From positions 1 through 43,808 of the forward strand of contig JAFZUY010000040.1 in assembly GCA_017618075.1 (NCBI GenBank): a DNA stretch of 43,808 nucleotides, written 5' to 3'. The stretch's first letter is position 1; the number at the start of each line of letters is the position of its first letter. Under the pieces are notes generated by a model. It did no database searches. It worked only from the letters and a program-made list of their open reading frames with translations, and was not told where the DNA came from. Both the position numbers and the translations under genes were made by a program. This document shows, in pieces, positions 17,542 to 25,906 of the stretch. This DNA comes from Lachnospiraceae bacterium (GTDB lineage: Bacteria; Bacillota; Clostridia; Lachnospirales; Lachnospiraceae).

Positions 17542-18015
17542 ATGGATAAAAGATACGAAGTAAGGGCAGCAGTAAAAGACGAATGGGAAGATGCCATGGC
17601 ACTCGCCTGGCGTAGCTTTAAAAAGTTCGTTGCGCCCGACTATTCCGATATGGGTGTAAAAGAATTTTCCAATTTTATATCCGACAACGGAATTTACAAA
17701 ATGTTTTTAATAGGTGAATACAAACTCTGGGTGGCAGTGCTTGACGGCGAGATAGTCGGAATGATTTCGATTCGTGCTAAAAGACACATATCCCTCCTTT
17801 TTGTCGACGACAAACATCAGAGGATGGGAATAGGCAGGGATTTAATCAATACCGCGACAGATTATATGAAGCAAAACGGCGAGACTTTTGCTACCGTAAA
17901 CGCCTCTCCCTACGGCATAAAATTCTATCATGCATTAGGCTTTAAGGATACACGTTCCGAGTATGTGGATTCAGGAATGAGGGTCACTCCGATGAGGCTT
18001 GATTTCAAAAAATAA
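17542..18015 (+). CDS. GNAT family N-acetyltransferase
   Basis: The protein is 157 aa. The acetyl-CoA pyrophosphate-binding motif is visible as VDDKHQRMGIGRDLINTA near residues 94-111, and the C-terminal ASPYGIKFYHALGF segment near 121-134 is typical of GNAT proteins. The substrate cannot be predicted. The gene follows the repeat cluster by 14 bases and the metG terminator by 45. No clear promoter was found, so it may depend on readthrough or on the repeat region. Confidence 0.88.
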   Translation: MDKRYEVRAAVKDEWEDAMALAWRSFKKFVAPDYSDMGVKEFSNFISDNGIYKMFLIGEYKLWVAVLDGEIVGMISIRAKRHISLLFVDDKHQRMGIGRDLINTATDYMKQNGETFATVNASPYGIKFYHALGFKDTRSEYVDSGMRVTPMRLDFKK

Positions 18016-18233
18016 GGGCTGTTTTCAAGTCAATGTAAAGCTTGCACAAATATGCAACCTAAAAACATACAAATTAACCCCGCAAACAGATTTTGAAGGA
18101 CAAAACTTACAAGGATTACCGAAAAGTTTGTGTAAATATGGTATGGTATTTTAAGGGCTTTGCACTTAAAATAACTACATACGGGTAAAACCCAAAAATA
18201 ACAATACAGATTATAATGTAGGAGGAAAATTTA
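18016..18233 (+). other. 218-base leader region of the ABC ATPase gene
   Basis: There is no gene here. The region is AT-rich, with a TATGGTATGGTAT stretch near 18138-18150 and a TATAAT-like element at 18212-18217 very close to the ribosome-binding site. No convincing -35/-10 pair could be fixed. AGGAGG at 18220-18225 is an ideal ribosome-binding site for 18234. Confidence 0.4.
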
Positions 18234-19346
18234 ATGGCAGGATTATCTTTGAAGAATATCTGCAAAGTTTACCCTAACGGATTTGAAGCTGTTAAGGATT
18301 TCAACCTTGAAATCGCTGATCAGGAATTCGTAATTTTCGTAGGACCTTCAGGTTGTGGTAAATCTACAACTCTTCGTATGATCGCAGGTCTTGAAGATAT
18401 CAGTTCAGGTGAATTGAGAATCGGTGACAGACTTGTAAATGATGTTGAACCTAAGGACAGAGATATCGCGATGGTATTCCAGAACTACGCTCTGTATCCT
18501 CATATGACTGTTCAGGAGAACATGGCTTTCGGTCTTAAGTTAAGACATGTTCCCAAGGACGAAATCGACAAGATGGTTAAGGAAGCAGCTAAGATCCTTG
18601 ATCTTACTCCCCTTCTTGATCGTAAGCCCAAGGCTTTGTCCGGTGGTCAGAGACAGCGTGTTGCAATGGGACGTGCTATCGTTCGTAACCCTAAGGTATT
18701 CCTTATGGACGAGCCTCTTTCCAACCTCGATGCAAAACTTCGTGTACAGATGAGAATTGAGATCGCTAAGCTCCATCAGAGACTTGGTACCACAATCATC
18801 TACGTTACACATGACCAGACAGAAGCTATGACACTTGGTACAAGAATCGTCGTTATGAAGGACGGTGTTATCCAGCAGGTTGATACACCTCAGAACCTTT
18901 ATGACAAGCCTCAGAACCTCTTCGTTGCAGGTTTCATGGGTTCACCTCAGATGAACTTCCTTGATGCTATAGTAGAAGTACAGGGCGAGACAGCTTACCT
19001 TAACGTAGCTGGTCATTCAATTCCTCTTCCTCCCGCTAAGTCCAGAAAACTTATCGAAGGCGGCTATGACGGAAGAAGCGTAACATTCGGTATTCGTCCT
19101 GAAGACGTTTATGATTCCGAAATGTATGTTGAAACATCTCCTATGAGTGTATTCGAATCCCAGATTAAGGTTTACGAATTACTTGGTGCAGAAGTATTCT
19201 TATACTTCGATCTTGAGATGTTCCCTATGACAGCAAGAGTAGATCCCAGAACAACAGCAAGACCCGGCGATACAATTAAGTTCGCTCTTGACGTTGAGAA
19301 GATCCACGTATTCGACAAAGAAACAGAACTTGTTATTACCAACTAA
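18234..19346 (+). CDS. carbohydrate ABC transporter ATPase, MsmX/MalK/UgpC family
   Basis: The 370-aa ATPase has Walker A GPSGCGKST (residues 38-46), signature LSGGQRQR (near 136-143) and Walker B VFLMDEPLSNLDAK (near 155-168). A C-terminal MalK-type regulatory beta-barrel domain starts near residue 240. No permease or solute-binding gene is nearby, so it probably serves several sugar importers, as MsmX does in Bacillus. The even codon use and ideal ribosome-binding site suggest high expression. It is monocistronic and ends in a strong terminator. Which sugars it powers is not visible. Confidence 0.93.
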   Translation: MAGLSLKNICKVYPNGFEAVKDFNLEIADQEFVIFVGPSGCGKSTTLRMIAGLEDISSGELRIGDRLVNDVEPKDRDIAMVFQNYALYPHMTVQENMAFGLKLRHVPKDEIDKMVKEAAKILDLTPLLDRKPKALSGGQRQRVAMGRAIVRNPKVFLMDEPLSNLDAKLRVQMRIEIAKLHQRLGTTIIYVTHDQTEAMTLGTRIVVMKDGVIQQVDTPQNLYDKPQNLFVAGFMGSPQMNFLDAIVEVQGETAYLNVAGHSIPLPPAKSRKLIEGGYDGRSVTFGIRPEDVYDSEMYVETSPMSVFESQIKVYELLGAEVFLYFDLEMFPMTARVDPRTTARPGDTIKFALDVEKIHVFDKETELVITN

Positions 19347-19369
19347 TATTCAGGTATTGTTACTATTAA

Positions 19370-19397
19370 AAGGAAGCACGAAAGTGCTTCCTTTTTT
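19370..19397 (+). terminator. intrinsic terminator of the ABC ATPase gene
   Basis: GGAAGCAC/GTGCTTCC (10 bp including flanking A-T pairs) with a GAAA loop is followed by six T residues. Confidence 0.92.
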
Positions 19398-19486
19398 GTG
19401 TCACCCGCAGTGTCACCGGCTACCGAGATTTGACAATCCCCACACAATATGTAAAAATAATAAAGTTAATGGTGGGGGATCACTTT

Positions 19487-19930
19487 ATGGATGTTTCAAA
19501 AAAACTTAAAGAGTTAAGAGAAAACAAAGGTTTTTCTCTGAAAGAACTTGCCGAAAAATGCGGTAAGGAAGTCGGTCTGATAAAAGAGTGGGAAGAAGGA
19601 AGTACAGTACCTTCTGCATCGGACTTAATCGGTCTGTCCAAGGTTTACGGACTGACCATGGATGAAATGCTTTATAACGATACCGAGACGCCCGAATACG
19701 ACGGCGAAACCGGTACATACGCAAACCTTCCCGGAAGCGAAGAGGAAGGAAAAAAGGGCCTTACAAAAGCCGAGAAAATAACACTTATTATTTTCCCGGG
19801 TATTTGTATTATCGTTTACCTTGCACTCGGCTTCGGTATGAATCTCTGGAGCCCGGGCTGGATCATTTTCTTAATTATTCCGGTTTATTACATCCTTATA
19901 CTTATATTAAGCCGCGTAGGAAAAAAATAA
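19487..19930 (+). CDS. XRE-family regulator with two C-terminal membrane segments
   Basis: The protein is 147 aa. Residues 1-60 form an XRE helix-turn-helix (FSLKELAEKCGKEVGLIKEW). Two hydrophobic segments fill about residues 100-143 (ITLIIFPGICIIVYLALGF and IIFLIIPVYYILILIL). The ATG at 19487 is preferred over one at 19430 because GGGGGA lies 8 bases before it and the HTH starts there. TTGACA at 19430-19435 may be its -35, but the -10 is poor. It is the second XRE-membrane protein in the window, followed after 23 bases by the aconitase-like gene. Confidence 0.82.
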   Translation: MDVSKKLKELRENKGFSLKELAEKCGKEVGLIKEWEEGSTVPSASDLIGLSKVYGLTMDEMLYNDTETPEYDGETGTYANLPGSEEEGKKGLTKAEKITLIIFPGICIIVYLALGFGMNLWSPGWIIFLIIPVYYILILILSRVGKK

Positions 19931-19953
19931 CTTTTTAAAGGAGCATATATAAA

Positions 19954-22242
19954 ATGATAGAGTTGTTCGAGAGCGGAGCTTATCTCGTAGGCGGTGAAAA
20001 ACTCATAAAAGAGTCGCCCGAAGCCTTAAGCGAGATTAAAAGCCTCACCGGCAAAGAAACCTCAAAAGAGGAAGCAAAAAAAGGAACCATAGCTTACGGA
20101 ATACTTAAGAAGCACAACACTTCCGACAATATGGATAAGCTTAAAATAAGATTTGACAAACTGACATCCCACGATATTACTTTCGTGGGTATTATTCAGA
20201 CTGCAAGAGCATCGGGACTTGAAAAATTCCCCATGCCTTACGTACTTACCAACTGCCACAACTCACTTTGTGCTGTAGGCGGTACCATCAATGAAGATGA
20301 CCACATGTTTGGTCTTACATGTGCGAAAAAATACGGCGGAGTTTATGTACCCCCTCATCAGGCAGTCATCCATCAGTTCGCAAGAGAAATGCTTGCAGGC
20401 TGCGGCAGAATGATTTTAGGTTCAGACTCCCATACACGTTACGGTGCACTCGGTACCATGGCAATGGGCGAGGGCGGACCTGAGCTTGTTAAACAGCTTT
20501 TAAACCAGACATACGATATCAATATGCCCGGCGTAGTAGGCGTATATCTTGAAGGTGCACCCGTTAAGGGCGTCGGTCCTCAGGACGTTGCACTTGCAAT
20601 TATCGGCGCAGTATTCGGTAACGGTTATGTTAAGAATAAAGTAATGGAATTTGTCGGCCCCGGCGTATCGAACCTTTCACCCGATTTCAGAATCGGTATC
20701 GACGTAATGACCACAGAGACCACGTGTCTTTCCTCAATCTGGCGTACCGACGACAAGGTTAAGGAATTCTTTGAAATTCATAAAAGACCCGAGGATTACG
20801 CTGAACTTAATCCTGCAGATATTGCATATTATGACGGCATCATCAAGATTGATTTATCAACCATCAAGCCCATGATTGCAATGCCTTTCCATCCGAGCAA
20901 CACATACACAATCGACGAGTTAAACGAAAACCTCTTAGACATCCTCGATGATGTAGAAAAGAAGGCTCTTGTTTCACTTGACGGTGCAGTTGAGTATTCA
21001 CTTAAGGACAAGGTAAAAGACGGCAAATTCGTTGTAGAACAGGGCATCATCGCAGGCTGTGCAGGCGGCGGATTCGAAAACATCTGTGCTGCAGCAGATA
21101 TCCTCGACGGCAAATATATAGGAAACGGCGCATTCACATTAAGCGTATATCCCGCTTCAATGCCCGTATATATGGAGATTATCAAGAACGGCTGTGCTGC
21201 AAAGATTATGCAGACAGGTGCAGTGCTTAAAACAGCATTCTGCGGACCGTGCTTTGGTGCAGGCGATACACCCGCCAACAATGCATTCTCCATCCGTCAT
21301 TCAACCAGAAACTTCCCCAACAGAGAAGGTTCCAAACTTCAGAGCGGACAGATTTCATCCGTTGCACTTATGGATGCTCGTTCAATTGCCGCTACTGCAG
21401 CTAACCATGGTGTGCTTACACCCGCTACGGAATTTGACGGTAACTTCAACGAATACACGTATTTCTTCGATAAAGCTATTTACGATAACCGCGTATTTGA
21501 TTCAAAGGGCGTTGCAGATCCCAACCAGGAAATCCAGTTCGGTCCCAACATCAAGGACTGGCCCAAGATGTCGGCATTACCTGAGAACCTCCTCTTAAAA
21601 GTAGTATCAGAGATCCACGATCCCGTTACCACAACAGACGAGCTTATTCCTTCAGGTGAGACATCATCCTACCGTTCAAATCCTTTGGGACTTGCAGAGT
21701 TTGCACTCTCAAGAAAAGATCCCGAATACGTAAAGAGAGCTAAAGCCGTTCAGGTTGCACAGAAGGCTCTTGAAGCAGGTGAATGTGCAGGCAAGGCTGT
21801 TCCCGAAGTAGGCGAAGTAATGGCTGTTGTAAAGCAGACATTCCCCAATGTAGAGCATGACAACCTCGGCGTAGGTTCAACAATCTTTGCCGTTAAGCCC
21901 GGTGACGGTTCTGCGAGAGAGCAGGCTGCAAGCTGTCAGAAGGTACTCGGCGGCTGGGCAAACATCGCCAACGAATACGCTACCAAGAGATATCGTTCCA
22001 ACCTTATCAACTGGGGTATGCTTCCCTTCTTAATCGAAAAGGGCGAGCTTCCTTTCAAGAACCTTGATTACATCTTCCTTCCCGACATCAAAGCCGCAGT
22101 GGAAGAAAAGAAGGAAATCATTGATGCTTACGTAGTTAAGGACGGTGCTCTTAAGAAGTTCGAGATGCGTATCGGCGAACTGACCGATGAGGAAAGACAG
22201 ATCATCTTAAAGGGGTGCCTTATCAATTACAACCGCGTATAA
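19954..22242 (+). CDS. aconitase-family hydratase (YbhJ-like)
   Basis: The 762-aa protein has the aconitase fold order. [19 protein letters not shown] near residues 163-181 matches the substrate-binding region. CGPCFGAG near 430-437 supplies two of the iron-sulfur cysteines, and GCAGGGFEN near 367-375 supplies the third. The normal SCTNS motif around the third cysteine is replaced by GCAGGG, which marks the YbhJ-type branch. The C-terminal swivel domain includes [20 protein letters not shown]. It probably carries a [4Fe-4S] cluster and hydrates a small carboxylic acid, but the substrate is unknown; it need not be citrate. The ribosome-binding site AAAGGAG is strong. Confidence 0.85.
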   Translation: MIELFESGAYLVGGEKLIKESPEALSEIKSLTGKETSKEEAKKGTIAYGILKKHNTSDNMDKLKIRFDKLTSHDITFVGIIQTARASGLEKFPMPYVLTNCHNSLCAVGGTINEDDHMFGLTCAKKYGGVYVPPHQAVIHQFAREMLAGCGRMILGSDSHTRYGALGTMAMGEGGPELVKQLLNQTYDINMPGVVGVYLEGAPVKGVGPQDVALAIIGAVFGNGYVKNKVMEFVGPGVSNLSPDFRIGIDVMTTETTCLSSIWRTDDKVKEFFEIHKRPEDYAELNPADIAYYDGIIKIDLSTIKPMIAMPFHPSNTYTIDELNENLLDILDDVEKKALVSLDGAVEYSLKDKVKDGKFVVEQGIIAGCAGGGFENICAAADILDGKYIGNGAFTLSVYPASMPVYMEIIKNGCAAKIMQTGAVLKTAFCGPCFGAGDTPANNAFSIRHSTRNFPNREGSKLQSGQISSVALMDARSIAATAANHGVLTPATEFDGNFNEYTYFFDKAIYDNRVFDSKGVADPNQEIQFGPNIKDWPKMSALPENLLLKVVSEIHDPVTTTDELIPSGETSSYRSNPLGLAEFALSRKDPEYVKRAKAVQVAQKALEAGECAGKAVPEVGEVMAVVKQTFPNVEHDNLGVGSTIFAVKPGDGSAREQAASCQKVLGGWANIANEYATKRYRSNLINWGMLPFLIEKGELPFKNLDYIFLPDIKAAVEEKKEIIDAYVVKDGALKKFEMRIGELTDEERQIILKGCLINYNRV

Positions 22243-22277
22243 AACAGGACAAAATAGTCCCTAAAATAAGCAATTTT

Positions 22278-22359
22278 AAGAGGTTTTTCAAACGTCAAAT
22301 ATATTTGTTTTTAGTTCGTGCATATATATTTGTAGTTGATGAATAACCTCTTTTTTTTT
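22278..22359 (+). terminator. long-loop intrinsic terminator after the hydratase
   Basis: AAGAGGTT (22278-22285) pairs with AACCTCTT (22345-22352), running into nine T residues. The 59-base loop contains a perfect palindrome CAAATATATTTG, which can fold on its own. Confidence 0.6.
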
Positions 22360-22369
22360 ATTTTAGGTG

Positions 22370-22498
22370 TGGTATATTTGTATCAACAAAAAGGAACGAA
22401 ACAGTTTACCTTTTAAATCGAAAGTTTTAAGATTGCTGGCCAAGTTGAATTTTGATCCGAATCCTAAAATTTGATTTTCTTGTTTTCTTAGATAAAAT
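22370..22498 (+). promoter_or_regulatory. candidate promoters of a small transcript
   Basis: TGG-TATATT at 22370-22378 is an extended -10 with no good -35. Further on, TTGATT (22471-22476) and TAAAAT (22493-22498) are separated by 16 bases. Either could start a transcript ending at the terminator near 22750. No gene of ordinary size lies between them. Confidence 0.45.
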
Positions 22499-22609
22499 AA
22501 TAAAAATGTGACGGTTTTTGTTGAATTCTGTGACAAGAAATTTAAAGGTTGGGAAACGGATTGATTGGATACAGAAGCAGGAATTTTGAAACGGTAGATT
22601 TAGAAGAAG

Positions 22610-22637
22610 GGGGGACCAAGATCGAAAGATGTTCCCC
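22610..22637 (+). other. hairpin inside the small transcript
   Basis: GGGG (22610-22613) pairs with CCCC (22634-22637), extended by a G:T and an A-T pair. An inner ATC-GAAA-GAT mini-hairpin lies at 22621-22630. The hairpin covers the start codon of the first micro-ORF and could control its translation. Confidence 0.5.
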
Positions 22638-22685
22638 GATGCTGGATCGACATTAGTCATTGGAAAGAATGAGGTGTCGAAATGA
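22629..22685 (+). CDS. micro-ORF 1 (18 aa), leader peptide candidate
   Basis: The reading frame encodes MFPDAGSTLVIGKNEVSK. Its TGA stop overlaps the ATG of a second micro-ORF. A purine-rich AAGGGGGGA lies about 13 bases upstream, longer than ideal spacing, and the start codon is inside a hairpin. No homologue is known to me; this may be chance. Confidence 0.3.
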   Translation: MFPDAGSTLVIGKNEVSK

Positions 22686-22705
22686 ATTTAGAAAAGTTGA
22701 AATAG
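22682..22705 (+). CDS. micro-ORF 2 (7 aa), leader peptide candidate
   Basis: MNLEKLK is preceded by a proper GAGGTG ribosome-binding site at 22671-22676, five bases before the ATG. The stop codon touches the terminator stem at 22704. A peptide this short can only be a leader or a signal, or a coincidence. Confidence 0.35.
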   Translation: MNLEKLK

Positions 22706-22750
22706 GAAACCTTATTTGAAGCAAGAGGCTTCGGGTACGGTTTCCTTTTT
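22704..22750 (+). terminator. intrinsic terminator after the micro-ORFs
   Basis: GGAAACC (22705-22711) pairs with GGTTTCC (22739-22745), with an inner GAAGC/GCTTC hairpin at 22718-22732, followed by five T residues. The stop codon of micro-ORF 2 is within its first arm. Confidence 0.8.
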
Positions 22751-22783
22751 CATTTCCTTTATTTCTTGCATTAATCGGAATTC

Positions 22784-22812
22784 TTGCCGAAACTGTAAAA
22801 TTGCAGTAAAAT
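22784..22812 (+). promoter_or_regulatory. promoter of the DUF6020-like gene
   Basis: TTGCCG (22784-22789), a 17-base spacer and TAAAAT (22807-22812) lie 55 bases before the start codon and downstream of the terminator. The membrane-protein gene therefore does not depend on the small transcript. Confidence 0.6.
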
Positions 22813-22866
22813 TAAAATCAGCCAAAGAAAAAATCGGGGTTTGGGGTTAACACCATAAGGACAAAA

Positions 22867-24684
22867 ATGAAGAAGTATTTTTCTGCAGTTTTTTTCGGTT
22901 TTCTAAGTGCATATTCCATTACAGTTTCTTTTCATTTTCCGTTTCAACCAGAGAATTTTTCGGAAACAGTTGATTATATAACGGCTTCAATTTATGAAAT
23001 ATTGGGGCAGTATTCTTTTTCATTTATCCTGATTTGGCTTTTATGCATCGGATTGTTTGTTTATATCGATAAAAAGGGTTATTCCGTATTAAATCTATTC
23101 AATAAAGACCGCGGCAAAAAAGATATAACGTCTTTAGTATTGTCGATTATTTTTGCTTTTTCTCTAACTTTGGGAATATTCTTTTCTCAGGTTGATACAT
23201 ATATAGTTTTTGGCTCTTTGGTAAATTATCTTAAAGCATTTTTTGCAATCGTTGGATTTACTTTACTCTTTTATCCCGCACTACTTTCTTTTAATACGTT
23301 TTTTGACAAATTGTCGATTACCGAAGACAATCCAAATCGTTACGGCAAAAAAACGTTCTTTAAAGTTTTTCTATTCTTAGTTTTATTTTATCTGCCTTTT
23401 CTTATAGTAAGCTTTCCCGGAAATCTCTGCTATGATTCGATAGGACAGATTAATCAGGTTATAAACAATAATTACACCGCGCATCATCCGCTGGTGCATA
23501 CTCTTATTCTCGGCGGATTTGTGAAACTGGGAATGAAACTGTTTGGATCCATGGAAATCGGTTTGTTCGTCTATACCGTTCTTCAGACAGTCTTTCTTCT
23601 AATTTGTTTCAGTATATGCATTTGTTTCTTTGCCAAAAAGAATGTAAAAAAATCTTACATCCGGATTATGATGCTTATCTTTTGCATCACTCCTTTATAT
23701 ACGAATCTTGCCACAACGGCTATTAAGGATATACCGTATGCATCTTTTTGCTTACTGTTTCTGATTGCATATTCTCTGGCGGTTACGAAGCCTGAATATG
23801 TCAGAAATCCCAAATTCCACATTGTTTTCGTACTGTTGCAAATCGGAGTCATATTAACCAGAAACAACGGTCTTCCCCTGGTAGTACTTTCGGGCGTTAT
23901 AGCATTTGTATATATTTGCCTTAAAAAGAATAAAATATCCGTCATAATCCTTTCAGGTCTGGCTTTCTTTGCGGAAAGCGCAATTATCGGTGTTCTTTCT
24001 TTAAACTTACTCGGAAATGCACTTAACTCCGAAAATGTCAGCAAAGGCGAAATGCTCTCGCTTCCCTTCCAGCAGACCGCTTATTATCTTTTAGAAAGCG
24101 ATGATGTCACGGAGAGCGAAATCCTTGCCATTGAAAAGGTATTGGGAAACGGTGACACCATAAAAGAAAATTACGATCCTAAAATTGCCGATCCCGTAAA
24201 AGCGCTTTTTAACAAAGGCTGTTCCAACAAAGATCTGATTGAATATATGAAAGCATATTTTAAAATGGGTCTTCGTCATCCTTCGCTTTATATAAAGGCA
24301 TTTCTTGTACATACATACGGCTGGTATTCACCTGCGGTAACTCTTTCCATACGCTATGAGAATGATATGGAAAAGACGTTATTGTTCCCTGGAGCCGACA
24401 AAGTAATGATTTTCTTATACCGTTTTGCAGGCAGATTTTCACCGCTGGCTGTTTTGGAAAACATAGGTGTTTCCGTATGGTTTTTGCTTATTTTGACGGT
24501 ATATCTTATTAAAAACAAAAAAGGATTTATGATTACAATTCCTTTATGGGTGTCATTTTTGGTATGCCTTTCTTCACCCTGTTTTTACAATCATTCAAGA
24601 TATGCACTCCCGATACTTTGCGGCGTACCGTTTTTATATTATTTTACAAAAACAAATCTTTTAGGATCCGCCAAGCAGCCTTAA
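22867..24684 (+). CDS. polytopic membrane protein, DUF6020-like (glycosyltransferase-39-like)
   Basis: The 605-aa protein has about 12 to 14 hydrophobic segments. The region SFPGNLCYDSIGQINQV near residues 187-203, followed by HHPLVHTLILGGF, is the recognisable conserved part; a DxxxQ acidic motif in an extracytoplasmic loop resembles the active site of GT-C glycosyltransferases. The TTAIKDIPYASFCLLF segment near 287-302 is also typical. It is likely to act on a surface glycan or lipid-linked sugar, but this is inference. The gene is more AT-rich and Phe-rich than its neighbours and is followed after 23 bases by an acyltransferase. Confidence 0.75.
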   Translation: MKKYFSAVFFGFLSAYSITVSFHFPFQPENFSETVDYITASIYEILGQYSFSFILIWLLCIGLFVYIDKKGYSVLNLFNKDRGKKDITSLVLSIIFAFSLTLGIFFSQVDTYIVFGSLVNYLKAFFAIVGFTLLFYPALLSFNTFFDKLSITEDNPNRYGKKTFFKVFLFLVLFYLPFLIVSFPGNLCYDSIGQINQVINNNYTAHHPLVHTLILGGFVKLGMKLFGSMEIGLFVYTVLQTVFLLICFSICICFFAKKNVKKSYIRIMMLIFCITPLYTNLATTAIKDIPYASFCLLFLIAYSLAVTKPEYVRNPKFHIVFVLLQIGVILTRNNGLPLVVLSGVIAFVYICLKKNKISVIILSGLAFFAESAIIGVLSLNLLGNALNSENVSKGEMLSLPFQQTAYYLLESDDVTESEILAIEKVLGNGDTIKENYDPKIADPVKALFNKGCSNKDLIEYMKAYFKMGLRHPSLYIKAFLVHTYGWYSPAVTLSIRYENDMEKTLLFPGADKVMIFLYRFAGRFSPLAVLENIGVSVWFLLILTVYLIKNKKGFMITIPLWVSFLVCLSSPCFYNHSRYALPILCGVPFLYYFTKTNLLGSAKQP

Positions 24685-24707
24685 ACATGCATTATTAGGA
24701 GAGGATA

Positions 24708-25784
24708 ATGGAAAAACAATCAACAAACAGATTATTTACAAAAGAAAACTCCTTAACCGTCAAAGGCATTGCGATACTTATGATGCTTTTTTATCATCTG
24801 TTCAGTTCCGCAAAAGATAACTTTGAACTGGGAGTGAATTACAGACCTTTTTCCGAAGATGTGTTTTTAATGATTGCCGGATTCGGAAATATCTGCGTGG
24901 CTGTATTTGTATTTCTCTCAGCATATGGAATATCCAAAAAAATCTACGACTCGAATGAGATAACACTTAAAAAAGCATATAGTGATTCTTTTAAGAGGTT
25001 TTTGAAACTGCTTTTCAATTTTGCGTTTATGTTTACCTGCATTAACCTTTTATGGTTTCATTGGTTTGATTATTCTCTTGCTTTCGGCGAAGGCAAACAG
25101 GGCTTTCTTGCATTTCTTTTGGATGGATTGGGACTCTCGCACCTCTTCTCAACACCGAGTCTTAATATGACATGGTGGTATATGTCCCTCGCTTATACAA
25201 TTATCTTCATTGTTCCGATTCTTGCGGTATTATGCAAAAAAATCGGCTATCCGTTTTTGGGACTTTCTTTTCTGATTCCGTTTATTATGCCTTTAAACGA
25301 GGATCTGGCACACTACTTTTTCGTGATAGGCGTCGGTATCGCATGTGCATACGGTAACTGGATTGAGAAGATAATTAATTCAAAAATACCTGTCTGGGTA
25401 AGATGGATAGCAGAAATCGTACTTATTGTTTTATCTGTCATAATAAGGGATAACGAATTTGTCAAAACAACGCTTATTTGCCAGGCGGATGCGATTTTTG
25501 CATTTTTAATCGTTTGTTTTGCGGTCGACATGGTTTCCTTTATCCCGGTAATAAGAAAGATTTTCTCGTTTTTGGGTAAATTCTCAATGAATATCTTTTT
25601 CGTTCATACCTTCTTTTACCTGATTTTGTACAGATATTACGTATATCATTTTAAGAGGTTTTATATTACCTATTTCATCCTTTTGGCGGTTTCGCTTATT
25701 CTTTCCATGGTAATAGAACTTCTAAAATTCCTGTTCCTAAAAGGATGCAAAGCAATTTTTCATAAAAAAACCAAACAAGAGTGA
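24708..25784 (+). CDS. acyltransferase family 3 membrane protein
   Basis: The protein is 358 aa. The segment SLTVKGIAILMMLFYHLFSS near residues 15-34, with a conserved His after it, is the signature of the acyltransferase-3 (OafA/YrhL) family. Those enzymes move acetyl or other acyl groups across the membrane onto surface sugars or peptidoglycan. About ten hydrophobic segments follow. AGGAGAGG just before the ATG is a good ribosome-binding site. It forms an operon with the DUF6020-like gene, so a cell-surface polymer is the likely target of both. Confidence 0.88.
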   Translation: MEKQSTNRLFTKENSLTVKGIAILMMLFYHLFSSAKDNFELGVNYRPFSEDVFLMIAGFGNICVAVFVFLSAYGISKKIYDSNEITLKKAYSDSFKRFLKLLFNFAFMFTCINLLWFHWFDYSLAFGEGKQGFLAFLLDGLGLSHLFSTPSLNMTWWYMSLAYTIIFIVPILAVLCKKIGYPFLGLSFLIPFIMPLNEDLAHYFFVIGVGIACAYGNWIEKIINSKIPVWVRWIAEIVLIVLSVIIRDNEFVKTTLICQADAIFAFLIVCFAVDMVSFIPVIRKIFSFLGKFSMNIFFVHTFFYLILYRYYVYHFKRFYITYFILLAVSLILSMVIELLKFLFLKGCKAIFHKKTKQE

Positions 25785-25793
25785 AAACTTCTT

Positions 25794-25821
25794 CTGCCCG
25801 AGAATCTTTCGGGCAGTTTTT
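25794..25821 (+). terminator. intrinsic terminator
   Basis: CTGCCCGA/TCGGGCAG forms an 8-bp stem with a 7-base loop and is followed by five T residues, nine bases after the acyltransferase stop. Confidence 0.9.
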
Positions 25822-25828
25822 AATTTTA

Positions 25829-25857
25829 TTTATAAATTCTATTGAAAGTAGTATAAT
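25829..25857 (+). promoter_or_regulatory. promoter of the ddl-murF-pyr-ispE operon
   Basis: A perfect TATAAT (25852-25857) has a weak TTTATA (25829-25834) at 17 bases. It lies right after a terminator and upstream of six closely packed genes. Confidence 0.7.
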
Positions 25858-25906
25858 TAATGCGATATGTGAAAATATGCCCACAGGGCGGATTGGAGAA
25901 TCAGAC

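Noticed and set aside
22427-22660. 77-codon open frame on the minus strand in the large intergenic gap
   Set aside because: There is no ribosome-binding site, no recognisable domain, and it runs against the candidate small transcript.
22505-22750. 6S RNA, SRP RNA, RNase P RNA or tmRNA
   Set aside because: The conserved sequences of those RNAs are not present, and no rod-like end-to-end pairing was found.
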